This document shows positions 1 through 8,757 of a DNA stretch of 64,000 nucleotides, piece after piece. A model generated the notes under the pieces. The model ran no database searches, was not told where the DNA came from, and saw only the letters and a program-made list of their open reading frames with translations. The stretch is from the NCBI GenBank assembly GCA_000828075.3, contig JXCB02000002.1, positions 471,303-535,302 of the forward strand, given 5' to 3'. Position numbers and translations under genes: made by a program. The DNA comes from Tolypothrix campylonemoides VB511288. GTDB lineage: Bacteria; Cyanobacteriota; Cyanobacteriia; Cyanobacteriales; Nostocaceae. The first letter of the stretch is position 1. Each line of letters begins with the position of its first letter.

Positions 1-183
1 AACGAGTATCTAAGACTGGTGAACGAGTATCTAAGACTGGTGAACGAGTATCTAAGACTGGTGAACGAGTATCTAAGACTGGTGAACGAGTATCTGAGAC
101 AGATGAACCAGTATCTGAGACAGATGAACCAGTATCTAAGACAGATGAACCAGTATCTAAGACAGATGAACCAGTATCTATTT
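1..183. repeat. 21-bp tandem repeat inside the partial kinase gene
   Basis: Eight complete 21-bp units and a partial ninth run from the window edge to about 180. Units 1-4 are identical; units 5-8 differ at a few positions. As 21 is a multiple of three, the array stays in frame on the minus strand and encodes seven-residue repeats of SPVLDTR / SSVLDTG type. The array continues left of the window, so the copy number is unknown. Confidence 0.95.
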
Positions 184-2089
184 CTCCTTGCCCCCTTATC
201 CCCTCATCTCCCTCATCTCCCTCATCCCCCTCATCTTCCCCACCTTCTTCGGGTAGCCATCGCTGCGCTTCCTCCACATAAGGGGCAGCAGTTGGTGCTG
301 AGGTTAATATCAGTGTACGTTCAGCACTAATTTGCTCGGTCGGCAAGTGCGATGAACCTGTGGGCAAGGTAACAGTGAAAGTCGTTCCCACACCCACCTC
401 ACTTGCTACCTCCACAGTTCCCCCATGTAAGTGAACCAGTTCTTGCATCAAAGCAAGCCCAATGCCCGATCCTTCATGACTCCTTGCCTGTACGCCTTGT
501 ATGCGGTGAAAGCGCTCAAAAATTCGGGGTAATTCTTCAGAGGCAATGCCTGTGCCTGTATCTTGTATTTTTAGCTCTACTTTGTCACCAATTAAATGTA
601 ATGAAACGGCAATTTCACCCTTAAAAGTAAACTTAAACGCATTGGAGATTAAGTTAAGAACAATTTTCTCCCACATTTCGCGATCTACATACACAGGCTC
701 GCTTAGGGGCGGACAATCCAGGATTAATTGCAAAGAAGCTGTTTCAATAGCCGAACGGAAAACTGACGCAAGATCAGCTGTGAATGCAGCTAAATCAGTT
801 GGCTCATAGACTGCGTGTATCCTGCCTGCCTCAATTCGGGAGAAGTCAAGCGTATTGACCAGTTTGAGTAGGCGTAAGCTGTTTCGTTGGACAATATTAA
901 GTAGTTCGCGCTGTTCGGGCTGGAGTACAGCGTGTGTTTGGGCGATGACTTGCTCAAGTGGATTGAGTATCAACGTTAGGGGCGTGCGAAATTCATGGCT
1001 GACGTTGCTAAAAAAAGCAGTTTTTGCCCGGTCTAACTCTGCCAATGCTTCTGCGCGCTTGCGTTCTTCCTCATAAGCACGGGCATTAATGATCGCTGTC
1101 CTCACTTGTCCTGCAACCAGATCGCAGAAACCTTGGTAATCATCATCGAATGGTCTAAAAGGGCTAATCCCAACAATGAGAAGCCCTAACATTTCTTGTC
1201 CAGTTCCGGTAAGCGGCAGTACAATAGCACTATTTGGTGATTCAGACCACGCTCCGCCTGGAAGCGACCCAAATCGATCCACTAAATCCTCAATCACTCG
1301 GCTTTCACCAGTCGCTAACACTTGGTTGAGTGACCAGCAATCAGCCGGCTCCGGTGCGGAGGTTAGTTCAATTGCTCTCTGGCTGGCAAGCGTTCCGACT
1401 GCTAAATTTGTTGTACTTGCAAGTTGGGCTTCTTGGCTTGTGCGCTCTAGTAGATAAATCAGAGCAAAGGGGATGTCGTGAGGGTTGTTTGCTAATACGC
1501 TGGTGGAAATGTTGCAAGCCTCGTCCACAGTCTTGGCTTTTGCCGTCTCTGCGCCTAATTCACGCAACGTCCGCAGGCGACGATCATCTATTACTCGCCT
1601 GGTATCTTCGGTGCAGGCGCAAAAGATTCCCCCCACTCTACCATCGTCATTGGTAATCGGACTGTAAGAAAAGGTGAAGTAGGTTTCCTCTGGATAGCCA
1701 TTTCGCTCCATAATCTCGAGAAATTCTTCATTCCATGACGGGTTGCCTTGATTCAACACGTCTTCCGCAAACGGTCCAACCGAATGCCAAAGCTCGGCCC
1801 AGATATCACGCGCCGATTCACCTAAAGCTTTGGGATGCCGCTTGCCCAAAACGGGAATATAAGCATCGTTGTACAAGTTGATCAGGTCTTGTCCCCACCA
1901 GATGAACATCGGGTAGCGGGAGCCTAAGATAATCCGAATCCCCGTTTTTAAGCTTTGTGGCCATTTTTCGACTGGACCGAGCAAGCTTTTTGACCAGTCC
2001 TTGCGTCGCATCAACTCACCCATCTCGCTACCGCCTGCAAACACATCCAAAGCGAGAGCGTCTTTCTTGCTTTCGGTTAAGCTGTCCAT
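1..2089 (-). CDS. Hybrid-type sensor histidine kinase, partial (C-terminus beyond window)
   Basis: The frame opens with an ATG at 2089 and stays open to the window edge, about 696 codons. From the N-terminus it has a PAS-like sensor region (about residues 40-180), a GAF-like region (about 190-345), a HisKA H-box SHEFRTPLTLI with phospho-accepting His at about residue 365, and a HATPase domain whose N-box (NLISNAFKFT) and G-boxes (DTGTGI, GSGIGLAL) are intact. After the ATPase (EVGVGTTFTVTLP) comes a linker, an acidic run built on Asp-Glu-Gly, and then heptad repeats (SSVLDTG changing to SPVLDTR) that run off the edge. Related cyanobacterial proteins usually carry receiver domains there, so a hybrid kinase is likely but not shown. 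It lies downstream of the PAS-receiver gene on the same strand and may be co-transcribed with it. Confidence 0.88.
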   Translation of the reverse strand, partial: MDSLTESKKDALALDVFAGGSEMGELMRRKDWSKSLLGPVEKWPQSLKTGIRIILGSRYPMFIWWGQDLINLYNDAYIPVLGKRHPKALGESARDIWAELWHSVGPFAEDVLNQGNPSWNEEFLEIMERNGYPEETYFTFSYSPITNDDGRVGGIFCACTEDTRRVIDDRRLRTLRELGAETAKAKTVDEACNISTSVLANNPHDIPFALIYLLERTSQEAQLASTTNLAVGTLASQRAIELTSAPEPADCWSLNQVLATGESRVIEDLVDRFGSLPGGAWSESPNSAIVLPLTGTGQEMLGLLIVGISPFRPFDDDYQGFCDLVAGQVRTAIINARAYEEERKRAEALAELDRAKTAFFSNVSHEFRTPLTLILNPLEQVIAQTHAVLQPEQRELLNIVQRNSLRLLKLVNTLDFSRIEAGRIHAVYEPTDLAAFTADLASVFRSAIETASLQLILDCPPLSEPVYVDREMWEKIVLNLISNAFKFTFKGEIAVSLHLIGDKVELKIQDTGTGIASEELPRIFERFHRIQGVQARSHEGSGIGLALMQELVHLHGGTVEVASEVGVGTTFTVTLPTGSSHLPTEQISAERTLILTSAPTAAPYVEEAQRWLPEEGGEDEGDEGDEGDEGIRGQGEIDTGSSVLDTGSSVLDTGSSVSDTGSSVSDTRSPVLDTRSPVLDTRSPVLDTRSPVLDTR

Positions 2090-2193
2090 CTTTAACCTGG
2101 GAAAAATCTGCTAGCTCAATTCTTTAGCTTAGTCAATTTCCCGGCATTAGTGAACTGAAATATGATTCTTTTTGGAAAATCTAAAACTCTTTT

Positions 2194-2257
2194 CTCCCCC
2201 TCGCTCCCTCACTCCCTCACTCCCTCCCTCACTCCCTCACTCCCTCACTCCCTCATC
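2194..2257. repeat. Short tandem repeat, CTCCCTCA type
   Basis: A pyrimidine-rich run of CTCCCTCA-like units fills much of the space between the PAS-receiver gene and the downstream kinase gene. The same kind of repeat appears between other genes in this window, for example upstream of lgt and between tldD and its partner. Confidence 0.85.
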
Positions 2258-2261
2258 CCCT

Positions 2262-3308
2262 TCACGCTCGCCCAGCAAGCTGTGCAACCATTGCAATTAG
2301 CTCCGTTGGTTCAGCAAGTTTATGCAAATGCGACTGAAAACCCGCTTCTATTGCCTTTGCTCGGTCTTCTGCAAGATAAGCTGTTATAGCACCGGCAGGA
2401 ATCTGCCATCCCTTCTGAGCTTCTAGTGCCCGTACTTTCTTAATCAAAGCATAGCCATCTTCATCCGGCATCCTGATGTCACTGAGTATCACATCGGGGC
2501 GCGATCGCTCCAACGCCTCCAGCGCCTCAGCCGCTGAGGCAACTGCTGTCACAGATATCCCATGTTGCTCCAGCACTGCGGTGATAAACTCGCGGGCATC
2601 GGCTTCATCATCCACAAACAGCACCTGCAAGCCATCGAGCGAACGAGGAAGCTCTACAGCTGCTGCCAAAGGCAGCAGCTGACTCGCTGCTGCTTGAAGT
2701 TGTTGTAAATTCGCCTGCTTGTACTTGGTGAGATCTAGCACAGTTATCCGCAGCGAAACTAGCAAGTTGAAAGAATCGCGGACAGGTGCCAGCATAAGCG
2801 TTGCGTCAAAAGGTTGACCACGACGTGGGCACATAGGTATTTCCCACTCTTGCACAGAGTGTACAGAGGACAATTGGTTCAGTTTGGTACGAAACACCGA
2901 ACGCTCTGCCTCAGCCACAAAATTGACTAATGGTTTGCCAACCAGGAAGCTGGGCAAGACGTTAAACAATTCGCCAGCAGCGCGGTTAGCTTCTAAAATG
3001 ATTCCTTGAGCATTTGTAAGCAAACAGGCATCAGGTGCAAACTCGAACAGCTCATAATAACGCTGACGTTGTTTTGCTAGATACTCATTCTGCTGCAGCA
3101 GTTCTTCCTGAATAACCTCCATTGTTTCTAAGCTAGCCTGCATTTGTTCTTCGAGTAACTGCAGGTTCTCTAAAGAGGCGGCGATCTCGTCCATCGCTTC
3201 AGCTAAGAGTTGCTGGTGCTGTGTAGGAAACAACATAATATATCTGTGCAGCGCCTCTATCTGCTGATGGATATTTAGGATACACCGCGTAAGTTCTTCT
3301 TCGCTCAT
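2262..3308 (-). CDS. PAS domain response-regulator protein
   Basis: A 348-residue protein starting at an ATG. Residues about 10-75 form a predicted coiled coil rich in Gln, Leu and Glu. Residues about 85-200 form a PAS domain (FAPDACLLTNAQGIILEANR). Residues about 225-345 form a receiver domain with acidic pocket DDE, phospho-acceptor Asp277 in VILSDIRMP, and the conserved Lys in HLHKLAEP. There is no kinase or DNA-binding output domain, so it probably relays phosphate or acts by protein contact. The likely partner is the kinase gene that follows on the same strand after 172 bp of short repeats. PAS and receiver assignments are clear; the partner is inferred. Confidence 0.88.
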   Translation of the reverse strand: MSEEELTRCILNIHQQIEALHRYIMLFPTQHQQLLAEAMDEIAASLENLQLLEEQMQASLETMEVIQEELLQQNEYLAKQRQRYYELFEFAPDACLLTNAQGIILEANRAAGELFNVLPSFLVGKPLVNFVAEAERSVFRTKLNQLSSVHSVQEWEIPMCPRRGQPFDATLMLAPVRDSFNLLVSLRITVLDLTKYKQANLQQLQAAASQLLPLAAAVELPRSLDGLQVLFVDDEADAREFITAVLEQHGISVTAVASAAEALEALERSRPDVILSDIRMPDEDGYALIKKVRALEAQKGWQIPAGAITAYLAEDRAKAIEAGFQSHLHKLAEPTELIAMVAQLAGRA

Positions 3309-3884
3309 AAGTAGCTTGCTTATTTAGAAATATTTGTAAATTAAACTTGCTTGGGTATATTTTTTAACAGTTTTTATTGGATATTCCCTCGTTTCCAGCC
3401 TGAGGGTGGGAATGCAGCCTTGGGGGGCTGCTGCCTTGCTTAAGAGCGTTACTAGCCGCTTCAAGGGCATTTCCAGGTGAAACCACCGAAGCGAGATTTT
3501 AGAAGGGTTTTAGCTTAAGTTGACACCAATGCCTACCCCTTAGGGATTTCCAAGAAATAAATTATTCATCTTGTGGGGGAGCGTAAGCTCCAGGAGGGTT
3601 TCCCGACCTAGGCGACTGGCGTTGGGCGTCCCCGCCCGCCCTTGATTTGAACGGGCGAGACGCCCGTTCCACAAGAGATTTTTGGATACTTTTTTATTTG
3701 GAAGTCCCTTATAAATAAATTGTGACAGAGAATCGCCTTGGGGAGATCCATAAAAATAAATATTCAGCCGTCCAACGCGTGATCGCTCAGGACAGTGCCA
3801 ACCCGCCATACTACGGGGCTTGCGTTATTGACTGGTAGTTACACTAGCCTTAGTATATGTTTTTGCAGCATTTATTGGAGAATC
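3309..3884. other. Gene-free stretch with a small inverted-repeat element
   Basis: No convincing gene. The stretch holds an inverted-repeat element (3540-3711) and, just before it, GC-rich repeat-like sequence. An open frame on the minus strand through the element has no family resemblance and is treated as chance. Confidence 0.6.
3540..3711. repeat. MITE-like inverted-repeat element
   Basis: Ends are 12-bp inverted repeats with one mismatch, TTAGGGATTTCC on the left and GGAAGTCCCTTA on the right. Inside is a second hairpin (GAACGGGCGAGACGCCCGTTC). No transposase is encoded. Size (172 bp) and structure suit a non-autonomous element; no target duplication was recognised. Confidence 0.6.
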
Positions 3885-6800
3885 CTAAGTAGACCTCACC
3901 AGGTCAGAGATTGCTTGCACTAATACCTCTGGCTCTATTGGCTTAGAAATGTGCTTGTGAAAACCTGCTGCAAGAGCTTGTTGCTGATTGATCTCACCAG
4001 CATAGGCAGTAAGGGCGATTGCCTTCGGCAGAGCTTCGCTTAACGCTTTTATTTGCCCGCCTTGTGGCAATAAGGTTCTGACCTGCTGTATCAACATATA
4101 CCCATCAACATCGGGCATCCCAATATCACTCACCAGCACATCGGGTTGGGACTGGGTGAGAACGGCGAGTGCCTCGGAAGCTGAAGACACGGCTGTCACA
4201 TTTGCTCCATACTGCTCCAGCAGAAAAGCAGTGAATTCCCGCGTGTCGGTATCATCATCCACCAGTAAAATTTTAACACCACTCAAATCCAAAGACGGGT
4301 CAAACGCTGTGCTGTTCGCAAGAGTTGTTGACCCAGTGGACATCAGCGGTAGCCCGATTGTAAAGGTTGCTCCTTGCCCTTCACCTGGGCTCTCTGCCGA
4401 AACTGTGCCACCATGCAGTTCGACTAAGTGACGCACGATCGCCAAGCCTAATCCCAGTCCACCGAACTTTCTTGTAGTTGCAGCATCGGCTTGGCGGAAG
4501 TAATCAAATACGTAGGGAAGAAAATCAGGATTAATCCCCTTGCCCGTATCGCTGACAATGATTTGGGCATGAGCGCCAAGCTGCTCTAATCGGATGTGTA
4601 CCTGTCCCCCTTGAGGCGTAAACTTGACAGCGTTTGAAAGCAGATTCCAAACCACTTGTTGCAAACGAGTTGAATCACCCAAAACCTCACCAACCTTGGG
4701 TTCGAGGGCTGCCTGTATTTCAATTGACTTAGCTTGTGCTGCCAGCCGCACGGTTTCCATCGCCGCTTGAATTATAGCTGCAAGATTGACCGGACCAACA
4801 TTGAGGCTGAGTTTACCCCGGAGAATTCGGGAAACATCCAGAAGGTCGTCAATCAGTTCCGATTGCAACTTGGCATTACGTTGAATGGTTGCCAAAGCTT
4901 CTACCATCTTCGCTTCCGGAAGCTTGCGGTTTTGAAGTAGAGTAGACCAACCTAAGATAGGATTGAGGGGCGATCGCAACTCGTGAGACAACACTGCCAA
5001 AAATTCATCTTTCACCCGGTTAGCAGCTTCGGCTTCTTCCCGTGATGCTTCTGCTGCCGCTCGTGCTTGCTGTTCTGCTTCGTATAACCTAGCATTCTCA
5101 ACTGCAACTGATGCCATTTGCGCTAACTGCACCAGGATCGATTCGTCTGCTTGGGTAAACTCCCCCTCATATTTATCTGAAAGCTGAATCAACCCGATGT
5201 TATGTCCGTCTCGTCCCACCAGGGGAGATGCCAGCCAACCCCGCATAGGAGGGTGGTTTTTTGCCTCGTTGCTAAAGCCTCGCCACTGGGGATGAGTTTC
5301 AAGTTCGGCTTGTGTCATCCGCATCGGGCGATTTATGTGACGTAGACAGGCATAAATGCCAGATCCATCTGGTTTTCCTTCGTAGTCTCGCCAAGCCGCA
5401 TACCTATCAGATAGGTAAACAGCGTTGATTGCCTGTGCCCAATTCTGGTTAATCGTCATGCTTGTGACCGATTGGTGAGCACCAATAATTGATGCTGCTT
5501 GGTTGGTAATCACTTGCAGGACTTCTTCAACCGAAAGAGCAGAATTGATTGCCAGTGCTGCGGTGGTTAATCCCTGCAACTGGTTGGCATAGTGGCGTTC
5601 ACAGGCAAGCAGGTGTTCTCGCTCTAGTTCGGCGCGTTTGCGTTCGCGTAGCGCAGCTTGCTGTTCGGTGATCTCTTGCACCATCACATTGACACCCAGC
5701 ACTCGCCCATCCCCTGCTTTCTGCGGGTAGCAGCTCACCAGCCAGTCGCGTTCAATTCCCGGTTGAGCACCGTTGGTTCCATGCAACTCCAGATTTAGAA
5801 TCGGTTCTCCCGATGCAATAACATGTTGGTAGAGCGGCTCTAGTTGAGGAGCCATTTCTGGCAAGATGTCATGCAGCGTTCGTCCAATATGATCAGCTAC
5901 TGACACGCCGTTCATTTCAGCCAGCTGTTGATTGATGCGAACGAATTTGAGATCAGAGTCTACAAAACACAGCCCAACCGGAGCGGTGGTATAGATAGCT
6001 TCAATTTCGGCAAGTTGCTGCTTCGAGGTCTCCTCGCTTTGCCGCAATGATTCCTCTGCTCGTTTGCGATCGCTGATGTCAATGATAAATTCCACGCCTT
6101 CTGCTTCATCGAGGCGCGATGCAGCAAATAATGCCCACCAGCGTGATCCGTCCTTGCGGATGTATTCCTTTTCGTAAGGTGTCGTGTATCCGGTTGAGAT
6201 GAGCTCTTCAATTGCTTGCAGAGAACGGGGCATCCACTCCGGTGGTGTCATTATATCCCAGCCCACGAGTCCTTGCTCCAAATCATCACGGCTGTAGCCG
6301 CTCATTTGCAGGAAAGCGTCATTGGTTTCGGTGATACTGCCGTCGGTTTTGAAGAAAATCACACCAACCGTTTCGATTTCAATCGCCCGACGCAGACGCT
6401 CTTCGGATTGGCGCAGCGCTTCTTCTGCGCGGGTGCGTTCAATTTGGTTCCAGATGCGTGCCGAAAGCTCGCGCATCAATTCGATTTCGTCGGTGCGCCA
6501 ATTGTAAGGCTTTTTATGAAAAACAGTGAGCGAAAATTTCCATTTGCCGTCTCTGATTAACGGGACGTTCAGTTCAGAACCGATTTTTAGCGCGGCGTAT
6601 CGCTGCTGATCGGCAATGCGTCCGTCAGCGGTGACATCACGGACAACGATTGTTTGTCCGGCTTTGGCGGCTTGCAGAAATTCGTCGGTAATAAACTCCA
6701 GGAGGGGATAAACACCAACTAAGCTAGGCACATCATCTTGGTGCCAATCGTAATTGATCACCGCTTCGTCTGCCCTCTGGTTGATTTCGACGAAGGCACA

Positions 6801-8351
6801 AATCGAAGTATTGAGATAACGGTTCAGGTGTTCGCCGACCGTTCGCACAATCTCGTCCACACTTACCGCCCCAACCAAGTCTTGACTGACATTGGCGAGA
6901 AATTCGGCGTTCGACTCCGCCCGTTTGCGTTCGGTGATGTCACGCGAGATGCATAACAACCGTTCGACTTGCCCATCAGCTCCCTTAATCGAAGTCAGTT
7001 TGTTCTCCCACCATTTCGGCTCGCCTGTTTGAGTTGGACGATAACCTTGAAAAGTGCCAACTCCGCCTGCTTTTGCGGTGTCGATTGCGTTGAGTGCGGC
7101 TTGCCGATCCGCTCCTTGCCAGTACTCGCTCCAGGAACAGTTGAGGAACGGCGTGATGTCATTGATGCCCAGCAACGCCTGACCTCCTGGACTCATGTAC
7201 AAAAGCCGCCCTGACAAATCCAATACCTTGATGCAGTCGTCGCTACTGTCAAGAATCTGCCGATTGAACTCCTGACTTTGGCGCAACGTCGCTTCTACAA
7301 GTTTGTGACTCGTGATGTCAATCAACAACCCATCCCACGCGTCTCCTTCTGCTGTTTGCACGGCACGGGAGATGCCCTGAATCCATTTGAGTTGACCGGA
7401 TGGTGTGATGATGCGTCCTTCCCAACTCCAGGGCAGAAAGTTTTGAACAGCGTGAGCGACGGACGTTTGAAATGACGGCAAATCGTCCGGGTGAATCAAT
7501 TCCAAAATAGCATCGGCATCTTGGAGAATTGTTTCTGGCTCCAATTCCAACAGTTCACGAGAGCGAGAATTGATAAAGGTAAACCGATGGGAACCATCGC
7601 TGGAGGGCGAGTAGCGATAGACCATACCGGGCACGTTCGCCACCAGTGCCTCAAATCGGGTTTGACTCTGATGGAGTGCGGCACGAATTTCCTGTTCACG
7701 ATGCAACGCTTCCTCAGTGGTCTGACGCAGATTTATGCTGTGCAGGGCAGAGGCGGTGAAGCCTGCCAGACTGGTCATTAATCGCTGATCTTCGGCATCG
7801 AACTGATGCGCTCCTGAATGCGACTGAATCCAAAGCGTGCCTAATGCTTGATGGTTTACGCACAAGGGCAGCACTAACGCCTCCACAATGGGAAACTGCG
7901 GATGATGCAGGCAGGTGAAATAGCGTTCAGGGTGGGTATACAGTTGCGGCTGCCTAGATTGAAGCGCGGTGCCACAGGGACTAGGGTTGGTTGGAATAGT
8001 GGTTTGTTCTAAAAACTCTAATGCGCCTGCGATCGCCACCCAACGAAAGATTGGTTCACCATTGGGTGCTGTTTCCAATAAGCTGACTCCAGCGGTATCG
8101 GCTTGACACAGATCGATTGCAATCCGAACGAGAGTTTTGAGCATCGACACCGGCTCGTCCATCAGTTGTTGGGCGAGGGTGCGGAGGGCTTGGTTTTCAG
8201 CCGCTAAATCTGGTTGTCTCGCCCGACGAGCAGCCAGTGCTTCTGTAATCCGGACATCCGCTTCAGTAGTTACCTTTTGGCGCTTTTGGGGGACATTGCC
8301 TGCAAGGGCAGAGCGACCTTGGGAGCCATTGGAGGACGATAAATCAGCCAT
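3885..8351 (-). CDS. Large hybrid sensor histidine kinase (GAF/PAS array, HisKA, HATPase, receiver)
   Basis: A 1488-residue protein with no obvious membrane segment, so a cytoplasmic sensor. Approximate domain order: GAF 67-210, PAS 224-350, PAS 355-475, GAF 477-640, PAS 649-765, PAS 777-905, GAF 917-1085, HisKA 1113-1180 (LSHELRSPLNPILG, phospho-His1123), HATPase 1225-1340 (N-box NLLSNAVKFT, G-boxes DTGKGI and GLGLGLAIV), receiver 1358-1486 (DDDTDTREF, phospho-Asp1409 in VSDIGMP, Lys in HISKPIEP). All catalytic landmarks are present. The ATG lies 10 bp after the stop of the XRE regulator gene, so the two are probably one transcript. The signal cannot be read from the sequence; GAF domains in cyanobacteria may bind bilins or nucleotides, but no obvious chromophore Cys motif was noted. 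Confidence 0.93.
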   Translation of the reverse strand: MADLSSSNGSQGRSALAGNVPQKRQKVTTEADVRITEALAARRARQPDLAAENQALRTLAQQLMDEPVSMLKTLVRIAIDLCQADTAGVSLLETAPNGEPIFRWVAIAGALEFLEQTTIPTNPSPCGTALQSRQPQLYTHPERYFTCLHHPQFPIVEALVLPLCVNHQALGTLWIQSHSGAHQFDAEDQRLMTSLAGFTASALHSINLRQTTEEALHREQEIRAALHQSQTRFEALVANVPGMVYRYSPSSDGSHRFTFINSRSRELLELEPETILQDADAILELIHPDDLPSFQTSVAHAVQNFLPWSWEGRIITPSGQLKWIQGISRAVQTAEGDAWDGLLIDITSHKLVEATLRQSQEFNRQILDSSDDCIKVLDLSGRLLYMSPGGQALLGINDITPFLNCSWSEYWQGADRQAALNAIDTAKAGGVGTFQGYRPTQTGEPKWWENKLTSIKGADGQVERLLCISRDITERKRAESNAEFLANVSQDLVGAVSVDEIVRTVGEHLNRYLNTSICAFVEINQRADEAVINYDWHQDDVPSLVGVYPLLEFITDEFLQAAKAGQTIVVRDVTADGRIADQQRYAALKIGSELNVPLIRDGKWKFSLTVFHKKPYNWRTDEIELMRELSARIWNQIERTRAEEALRQSEERLRRAIEIETVGVIFFKTDGSITETNDAFLQMSGYSRDDLEQGLVGWDIMTPPEWMPRSLQAIEELISTGYTTPYEKEYIRKDGSRWWALFAASRLDEAEGVEFIIDISDRKRAEESLRQSEETSKQQLAEIEAIYTTAPVGLCFVDSDLKFVRINQQLAEMNGVSVADHIGRTLHDILPEMAPQLEPLYQHVIASGEPILNLELHGTNGAQPGIERDWLVSCYPQKAGDGRVLGVNVMVQEITEQQAALRERKRAELEREHLLACERHYANQLQGLTTAALAINSALSVEEVLQVITNQAASIIGAHQSVTSMTINQNWAQAINAVYLSDRYAAWRDYEGKPDGSGIYACLRHINRPMRMTQAELETHPQWRGFSNEAKNHPPMRGWLASPLVGRDGHNIGLIQLSDKYEGEFTQADESILVQLAQMASVAVENARLYEAEQQARAAAEASREEAEAANRVKDEFLAVLSHELRSPLNPILGWSTLLQNRKLPEAKMVEALATIQRNAKLQSELIDDLLDVSRILRGKLSLNVGPVNLAAIIQAAMETVRLAAQAKSIEIQAALEPKVGEVLGDSTRLQQVVWNLLSNAVKFTPQGGQVHIRLEQLGAHAQIIVSDTGKGINPDFLPYVFDYFRQADAATTRKFGGLGLGLAIVRHLVELHGGTVSAESPGEGQGATFTIGLPLMSTGSTTLANSTAFDPSLDLSGVKILLVDDDTDTREFTAFLLEQYGANVTAVSSASEALAVLTQSQPDVLVSDIGMPDVDGYMLIQQVRTLLPQGGQIKALSEALPKAIALTAYAGEINQQQALAAGFHKHISKPIEPEVLVQAISDLVRST

Positions 8352-8361
8352 ACAGTCATCC

Positions 8362-8595
8362 TCATTTGCAAAAGTATTTAGTTAACAAATCTTTGCCGCG
8401 ATCGCCCATTTGGTACAGTAATGCTTCGATTTGCTTCAACGCCACAGGCAATGGCTTTGTCCGTCCGTTCTCCCAACGATTTACGCTCTGAAATGAGACT
8501 CCCAACTTAGCCGCAAACTTCACTTGAGAGAGTTCAAGCCGCTGTCGTGTCTGCCGTACTAACTCTGCAAGCTCTGTTTGTTCTATTGCAGGCAT
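8362..8595 (-). CDS. Small XRE-family helix-turn-helix regulator
   Basis: A 77-residue protein from the ATG at 8595 (MPAIEQTELAELVRQTRQ). An upstream TTG in the same frame is less likely. The Cro/C1-type helix-turn-helix is clear: LSQVKFAAKLGVSFQSVNRW followed by ENGRTKP. It is essentially just the DNA-binding domain. A near-perfect palindrome (8631-8646) lies about 36 bp upstream, the expected place for an autoregulatory operator. The hybrid kinase gene begins 10 bp downstream. That arrangement suggests the regulator and kinase belong to one circuit, which is inference. Confidence 0.85.
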   Translation of the reverse strand: MPAIEQTELAELVRQTRQRLELSQVKFAAKLGVSFQSVNRWENGRTKPLPVALKQIEALLYQMGDRGKDLLTKYFCK

Positions 8596-8630
8596 AAAGC
8601 ACAAAACATTTAATTTTCTGACCAAATATT

Positions 8631-8646
8631 TATACCACCTGGTATA
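8631..8646. promoter_or_regulatory. Palindromic candidate operator upstream of the XRE regulator
   Basis: TATACCA-CC-TGGTATA: two perfect 7-bp arms with a 2-bp spacer. It sits about 36 bp upstream of the regulator start codon and between the divergent regulator and the damaged NmrA-like gene. The location fits autoregulation; no binding evidence exists here. Confidence 0.5.
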
Positions 8647-8757
8647 CCCATTAGCTCATCCATCCTAAGATATAGAAGGACAAGGTATAGGCACTTGCCA
8701 GTCATAAAATGCACAAGCGCAAGCTCGCGCCCAAAGGTTTAACATCAAAGGATAACT

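Noticed and set aside
1-183. 21-bp array considered as a CRISPR or iteron array
   Set aside because: There are no spacers, the units are head to tail and they lie in frame inside a kinase gene.
3540-3809. Open frame of 89 codons on the minus strand
   Set aside because: It runs through an inverted-repeat element, starts without a clear ribosome-binding site and resembles no family.
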